Shown piece after piece: positions 23,769 to 26,890 of a stretch of 26,890 bases of DNA. The translations under genes were made by a program, and so were the position numbers. Position 1 is the stretch's first letter; the number at the start of each line of letters is the position of its first letter. Source of the stretch: an uncultured Eubacteriales bacterium (GTDB taxonomy: Bacteria; Bacillota; Clostridia; Oscillospirales; CAG-272); contig URPL01000022.1 in assembly GCA_900549725.1 (NCBI GenBank), positions 1 to 26,890 on the forward strand. Direction: 5' to 3'. A model generated the notes under the pieces. That model saw only the letters and a program-made list of their open reading frames with translations. It was not told the origin of the DNA and searched no databases.

Positions 23769-24563
23769 TTATGCCAAAACGGCGCGGTCGTTTGCAAACT
23801 CGCTGCCGCTTGCCTTTTCAAACAGCTCCAAAAGATCCTCAACGGTGAGATTTTTCTTTTCCTGCCCCGCAATATCGATCAGGATTTTGCCCTGATGCAG
23901 CATGATCAGGCGCGTGCCGTATTGAATGGCGTCGCGCATGTTATGCGTGATCATCAGCGTCGTCAGCCCGTATTGCGCAACCAGGCGATCCGTGATGGAG
24001 AGCACGCGCGCCGCCGTTTTCGGGTCGAGCGCCGCCGTGTGTTCATCCAGCAGCAGCACCTTCGGCTTCTGCATCACCGCCATAAGCAGCGTGAGCGCCT
24101 GGCGCTGCCCGCCCGAAAGAAGACCGACCTTTGCGCCCATGCGGTCCTCAAGGCCGAGCTCCAGCTGCCCGAGCAACGCGCGGTATCTCTCGCGCTCTGC
24201 CTTGCAAATCCCCGGGCGCAGCGTATGGTGTTTGCCGCGGCGTGCGGCAAGCGCCAGATTCTCTTCAATCTGCATATCCGCCGCCGTGCCGAGCATGGGA
24301 TCCTGAAATACTCTGCCGAGATATTTTGCGCGTTTATATTCCGGCATCGCCGTGACATCCGTGCCGTCGATGAGGATCTTGCCCCCGTCCGGCTTCCACA
24401 CGCCGCTCACGGCATTGAGCATGGTGCTCTTGCCTGCGCCGTTTCCGCCGATGACCGTGACAAATTCGCCCGCATCAAGCCGCAGACTCAGCCCGTCCAG
24501 CGCAACCTTCTCCTGCACGGTGCCGGGATAGAAAACCTTTGTAACATTCAAAAGCTCAAGCAT
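23769..24563 (-). CDS. ABC importer ATPase (TrpZ-like)
   Basis: This 264-residue ATPase drives the importer encoded by the next two genes. It has Walker A GGNGAGKS (39-46), the signature LLSGGQRQAL, Walker B LLLDEHTAALD (His in place of the usual Pro) and the switch His in MITHNMRDA. The ATG at 24563 lies 7 bases after AAGGGGGAG and overlaps the permease stop by 8 bp, so the two are translationally coupled. The ATPase, permease and lipoprotein order is that of the TrpXYZ/ABC_sub_bind importer type. The last gene of the operon. Confidence 0.93.
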   Translation of the reverse strand: MLELLNVTKVFYPGTVQEKVALDGLSLRLDAGEFVTVIGGNGAGKSTMLNAVSGVWKPDGGKILIDGTDVTAMPEYKRAKYLGRVFQDPMLGTAADMQIEENLALAARRGKHHTLRPGICKAERERYRALLGQLELGLEDRMGAKVGLLSGGQRQALTLLMAVMQKPKVLLLDEHTAALDPKTAARVLSITDRLVAQYGLTTLMITHNMRDAIQYGTRLIMLHQGKILIDIAGQEKKNLTVEDLLELFEKASGSEFANDRAVLA

Positions 24564-25461
24564 CTTTTTTCTCCCCCTTATGCACAGCGTAACTTTGGGA
24601 AATACGCTCCTTGACATACGGAACGCCGAGAAACACAACAACGACAAGCGCCGAGAACATCTTGAGCAGATCCGGGTCAAACCCGATAAAGATAACGACC
24701 TGATATACGATATAATATATCACCGCACCCAGCACAACGCCGAGCAGCCGCACGGCAAAATTCTTTGCGATTTTGGAAAGCAGCGTCTCCCCGATGATCA
24801 CCGCGGCAAGCCCGATAATCACGGCGCCGCGCCCCATGTTGATATCGCTGTATCCCTGGTATTGACACAAAAACGCGCCGCAAAGCGCCACAAGCCCGTT
24901 GGAAAGGGCAAGCCCCGTCAGCTTCATCAGGCTTGTGTTGATGCCCTGCGCACGGCTCATTGCCGCATTGGCGCCCGTTGCGCGGATCGCGCAGCCGAGC
25001 TCCGTGCCGAAAAACAGATACAAAAGGCAAATGAGCAGCGCCACGCCGATGCCAAGCACCAAAAGCGCATGCGGAATCTGCATGGAGGAGAGCAGCACCG
25101 CATAGCCGCGCGCCGGCAGCGCGCGGTTCGCCTGCCCCAAAATCTTCAGATTGACCGACCACAGCATCAGCTGCGTTAAAATGCCGGAAAGCAGCGCCGG
25201 GATGCCGAGCGCAATGTGCAAAAGCCCGGTGCAAAGCCCGGCAAGCACGCCGCTCAGCGCCGCGCACAGCATGGAGAGCCATACGGGGCAGCCGGAAAGG
25301 ATCATCACGGCGCAGACCGCGGCGCCCGTGCAAATGGAGCCGTCCACCGTCAAATCGGCAATGTCCAGAATTTTATAGGTAATATAAACACCGAGCGCCA
25401 TAATCGCCCAAATCAACCCCTGCGCCACCGCTCCGGGCAGCGCACTGAGCAAGCCCATCAT
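24556..25461 (-). CDS. ABC importer permease (TrpY-like)
   Basis: This 301-residue integral membrane protein has about eight predicted helices over most of its length and resembles the branched-chain-type permease family (BPD_transp_2) that partners ABC_sub_bind lipoproteins. Characteristic stretches are YKILDIADLTVDGS near the start and GTELGCAIRATGANAAMSRA, the cytosolic loop expected to contact the ATPase. A single permease gene is present, so it should form a homodimer. AAGGAG lies 9 bases before the first of two tandem ATG codons. It starts 36 bp after the lipoprotein gene. Confidence 0.92.
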   Translation of the reverse strand: MMGLLSALPGAVAQGLIWAIMALGVYITYKILDIADLTVDGSICTGAAVCAVMILSGCPVWLSMLCAALSGVLAGLCTGLLHIALGIPALLSGILTQLMLWSVNLKILGQANRALPARGYAVLLSSMQIPHALLVLGIGVALLICLLYLFFGTELGCAIRATGANAAMSRAQGINTSLMKLTGLALSNGLVALCGAFLCQYQGYSDINMGRGAVIIGLAAVIIGETLLSKIAKNFAVRLLGVVLGAVIYYIVYQVVIFIGFDPDLLKMFSALVVVVFLGVPYVKERISQSYAVHKGEKKDA

Positions 25462-25497
25462 ATGTATGCTCTCCTTTTCTGCATTTTCCGTGCCGCC

Positions 25498-26508
25498 TTA
25501 TTTTGCAATCGCTTCGTAATCGCCTGGGACCTCGATTCCAAACTCTGCACACATTTCGGCATTATACACCTTTTTTGCGGGCGCATATTCGATCGGCATT
25601 TCGGAGATCTTCGCCTCGCCGCGCAAAATCTTTGCAGCCATTTCGCCGGTTTTGTATCCGAGATCATAATAGCTGATGGAGAGCGCAGCCACGCCGCAGC
25701 CGGAGCAGATGCCCTCTTCGCCCGCAACCACCGGCACCTTTTCCTGCAGCACAATGTTGGAAATGGTGCCCGTGCAGGAGGCGGCGGTGTTATCGGTGGG
25801 GATATAGATCACATCGCTTGCCTTGGCGGCTGCCGTTGCCACGGCGGAGATATCATTGGTATCGCTGAAAGAATAGCGCTCGGTCGCAATTCCCTTGCCG
25901 CCGAGGTATTCCTCCATCACGCGCACCTGATATTCGGAATTAGGCTCTGCGGAGCAATAGAGCAGCCCCACGGTCTTGCACTGCGGGAAGAGCTCCAGAA
26001 TCATATCGCCCTGCTGCGTCAGCGGTGCCAGGTCGGAGGTCCCGCTGACGTTGCCGCCTACGGTTCCGTTAAAATCGTTCAGCCCGAGCGCCACACCGTA
26101 TTCCGTGATGGAGGTGCCGAGCACCGGGATCTCCGCGGTGGCATTATACGCCGCCTGCAGCGCTGCGGTGGCATTCGCCATGATCAGATCCACCTTTTTG
26201 GAAACGAAGGAGTTGACGATGGTGGGGCATGCGGCGGAATCTCCCGCGGCGTTCTGCACATCGATATTTACGCTCTCCTCACCCAGAATTGCCTTAAGTG
26301 CATCGGAAAAGCCCTGCGTCGCCGCATCCAGCGCCACATGCTGCGTCAGCTGGCAAACGCCGATATTATAAACGGTCTTGCCCGTGTCGCCGTCTCCCTT
26401 TGCGGTATCCGAGCCGCCCTGCGGCGTTTTTGCGCAGCCGGCAATCAGCAGCATCACCGCGCAAAGCAGCAATGCCAAAACGGTTTTCTTCATTTGTTTT
26501 GCTTTCAT
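25498..26508 (-). CDS. ABC importer substrate-binding lipoprotein (TrpX-like)
   Basis: This 336-residue protein captures substrate outside the cell. It begins with a lipoprotein signal peptide (MKAKQMKKT, then LIAGC with lipidation Cys 25), followed by a Gly/Asp-rich linker and a two-lobed periplasmic-binding fold of the ABC_sub_bind family (YNIGVCQLTQHVALDAATQGF, later ADNSASYVPTDNT-like YIPTDNTAASC and GEEGICSGCG). That family includes tryptophan (TrpX) binders. The ATG at 26508 lies 8 bases behind AGGAGG; a longer frame runs through the leader. The leader carries a Phe/Tyr-rich peptide and an attenuator, so an aromatic amino acid is the predicted substrate. That specificity is inference. 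Confidence 0.93.
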   Translation of the reverse strand: MKAKQMKKTVLALLLCAVMLLIAGCAKTPQGGSDTAKGDGDTGKTVYNIGVCQLTQHVALDAATQGFSDALKAILGEESVNIDVQNAAGDSAACPTIVNSFVSKKVDLIMANATAALQAAYNATAEIPVLGTSITEYGVALGLNDFNGTVGGNVSGTSDLAPLTQQGDMILELFPQCKTVGLLYCSAEPNSEYQVRVMEEYLGGKGIATERYSFSDTNDISAVATAAAKASDVIYIPTDNTAASCTGTISNIVLQEKVPVVAGEEGICSGCGVAALSISYYDLGYKTGEMAAKILRGEAKISEMPIEYAPAKKVYNAEMCAEFGIEVPGDYEAIAK

Positions 26509-26532
26509 TTTTGTTTCCTCCTGAAAATTTCT

Positions 26533-26569
26533 AAAAAAAGATTCCTCACGGACCAAGACCCGTGAGGAA
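26533..26569 (-). terminator. Attenuator terminator upstream of the importer genes
   Basis: In the mRNA TTCCTCACGG (26560-26569) pairs perfectly with CCGTGAGGAA (26542-26551) around an 8-nt loop and is followed by TC and seven T. It lies inside the leader, 25-60 bp before the lipoprotein start, so it must be bypassed for the operon to be expressed. Confidence 0.9.
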
Positions 26570-26644
26570 CGACCAAACGCTTTTTGCATCCGGGGATGCG
26601 CCGATGAAGTTCGGCTGCGAAAAATCACGCTCACAAATCGTGGT
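26552..26644 (-). promoter_or_regulatory. Antiterminator pairing, leader ORF end with terminator arm
   Basis: RNA from 26644 to 26630, ACCACGATTTGTGAG, is complementary to 26566 to 26552, CTCACGGGTCTTGGT. Fourteen of 15 positions pair, three of them G-U, with one C-U mismatch. The second strand comprises most of the terminator's 5' arm and its whole loop, so the two structures exclude each other. The first strand includes the last three sense codons and the stop of the leader ORF. A ribosome finishing there would hide it; one stalled at the aromatic codons would leave it free. Seen by hand pairing only. Confidence 0.75.
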
Positions 26645-26687
26645 GCTTTCCGTATGAAAAGCCGGCAAAATAAAAATAATAGAACAT
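26631..26687 (-). CDS. Phe/Tyr-rich leader peptide of the ABC importer operon
   Basis: An 18-codon ORF reads MFYYFYFAGFSYGKHHDL and ends with TGA. AGAGGA lies about 5 bases before its ATG, so it should be translated. Eight residues are aromatic (four Phe, four Tyr), with six consecutive aromatic codons at positions 2-7. It lies between the promoter and the attenuator terminator and is far too short to be a normal protein. The layout matches leader peptides of amino-acid attenuators such as pheL and trpL of enteric bacteria: slow decoding at the aromatic codons would favour antitermination. A 7-bp hairpin (26645-26662, GCTTTTC with GGAAAGC) covers codons 9-14 and may be a pause site. I know of no described gene name for it. 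Confidence 0.8.
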   Translation of the reverse strand: MFYYFYFAGFSYGKHHDL

Positions 26688-26737
26688 TATCTTCCTCTGC
26701 CGCGGTTTGCGGCGCTCCTTTCCTGCGTGTTTTTATC

Positions 26738-26766
26738 ATGATACCATGCAAAAGCGCCGTCGTCAA
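26738..26766 (-). promoter_or_regulatory. Promoter of the attenuated importer operon
   Basis: On the minus strand TTGACG (26761-26766), a 17-bp spacer and TATCAT (26738-26743) preceded by TGG (extended -10). The transcript should start near 26731, giving a leader of about 220 nt. A 5-bp hairpin, GCCGC-AAACC-GCGGC (26699-26713), forms just before the leader-peptide ribosome binding site. Confidence 0.85.
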
Positions 26767-26811
26767 GCGCTTTTTGCATTTTTTTGCTGCAAATCCTGCA
26801 TTTTTTGCATG
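26767..26811 (-). other. A-tract repeats upstream of the importer promoter
   Basis: On the minus strand the motif ATGCAAAAA recurs three times (once with an extra A) with a further GCAAAAAAA between, directly upstream of the -35 box. The position and A/T tracts fit an UP element for RNA polymerase, or binding sites for a regulator. No known operator is recognised. Confidence 0.4.
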
Positions 26812-26890
26812 TTTATCCGCCGCAGATGAAAAAGCGCCGCGCGGGATGCATAAAATTTCGTTTTTGCGCCGCCGCGAAAAAAGCCGAAAA
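26812..26890. other. Right-edge region without a recognised gene
   Basis: No open frame with a ribosome binding site is visible. The stretch alternates GC-rich blocks (GCGCCGC twice) and A/T tracts. It is probably an intergenic region cut by the window edge. Confidence 0.4.

Noticed and set aside
26509..26731. T-box riboswitch upstream of the importer
   Set aside because: The terminator resembles those of T-box leaders, but no AGGGTGGnACCGCG-like element precedes it, and the leader holds a short aromatic ORF instead.

Overview
The window (26,890 bp, GC-rich) looks like chromosomal DNA of a Gram-positive bacterium of the Bacillota, most likely class Clostridia (an Oscillospirales/Ruminococcaceae-like lineage is my inference). 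The evidence is the N-terminally extended ribosomal protein L27 with its dedicated protease Prp, a DivIVA-domain protein, an LtaS-like sulfatase-fold enzyme, an L21-type mRNA leader, TrpXYZ-type ABC transporter parts and AGGAGG-type ribosome binding sites. I see no insertion sequence, prophage, CRISPR array, tRNA or rRNA. Most genes are housekeeping genes in short operons separated by clear intrinsic terminators.

Left part (1-5.7 kb): a minus-strand Gfo/Idh/MocA oxidoreductase diverges from a plus-strand run comprising an unrecognised zinc-ribbon membrane protein, aspS and an RluA-family pseudouridine synthase. rpmB follows from its own strong promoter inside the end of the synthase gene. Next (5.7-12.1 kb) comes a complete F1Fo ATP synthase operon in the order atpB-E-F-H-A-G-D-C, without atpI. 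Two of its subunits are unusual: the c subunit carries a signal-peptide-like N-terminus and a long acidic Ala/Thr/Glu linker, and the delta subunit consists only of the C-terminal domain.

Middle part (12.1-21.3 kb), all on the minus strand: a DivIVA-like coiled-coil protein; rplU-prp-rpmA behind an L21-type leader; folD, a multidrug/peptide-type ABC exporter and a UPF0340 protein in one run; and ligA-obgE. obgE is therefore separated from the rplU-prp-rpmA cluster that it commonly follows in Bacillota.

Right part (21.3-26.9 kb): a plus-strand LtaS-like membrane phosphotransferase diverges from ligA and converges on a three-gene ABC importer (lipoprotein, permease, ATPase) of the TrpXYZ type. 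The importer has a long leader that holds the most interesting signal in the window: an 18-codon ORF, MFYYFYFAGFSYGKHHDL, with its own ribosome binding site and eight Phe/Tyr codons. Its last codons can pair, over a stretch of about 15 nt, with the 5' arm and loop of an intrinsic terminator just before the lipoprotein gene. This is the layout of a ribosome-mediated attenuator that senses Phe/Tyr supply, and it predicts that the transporter imports aromatic amino acids.
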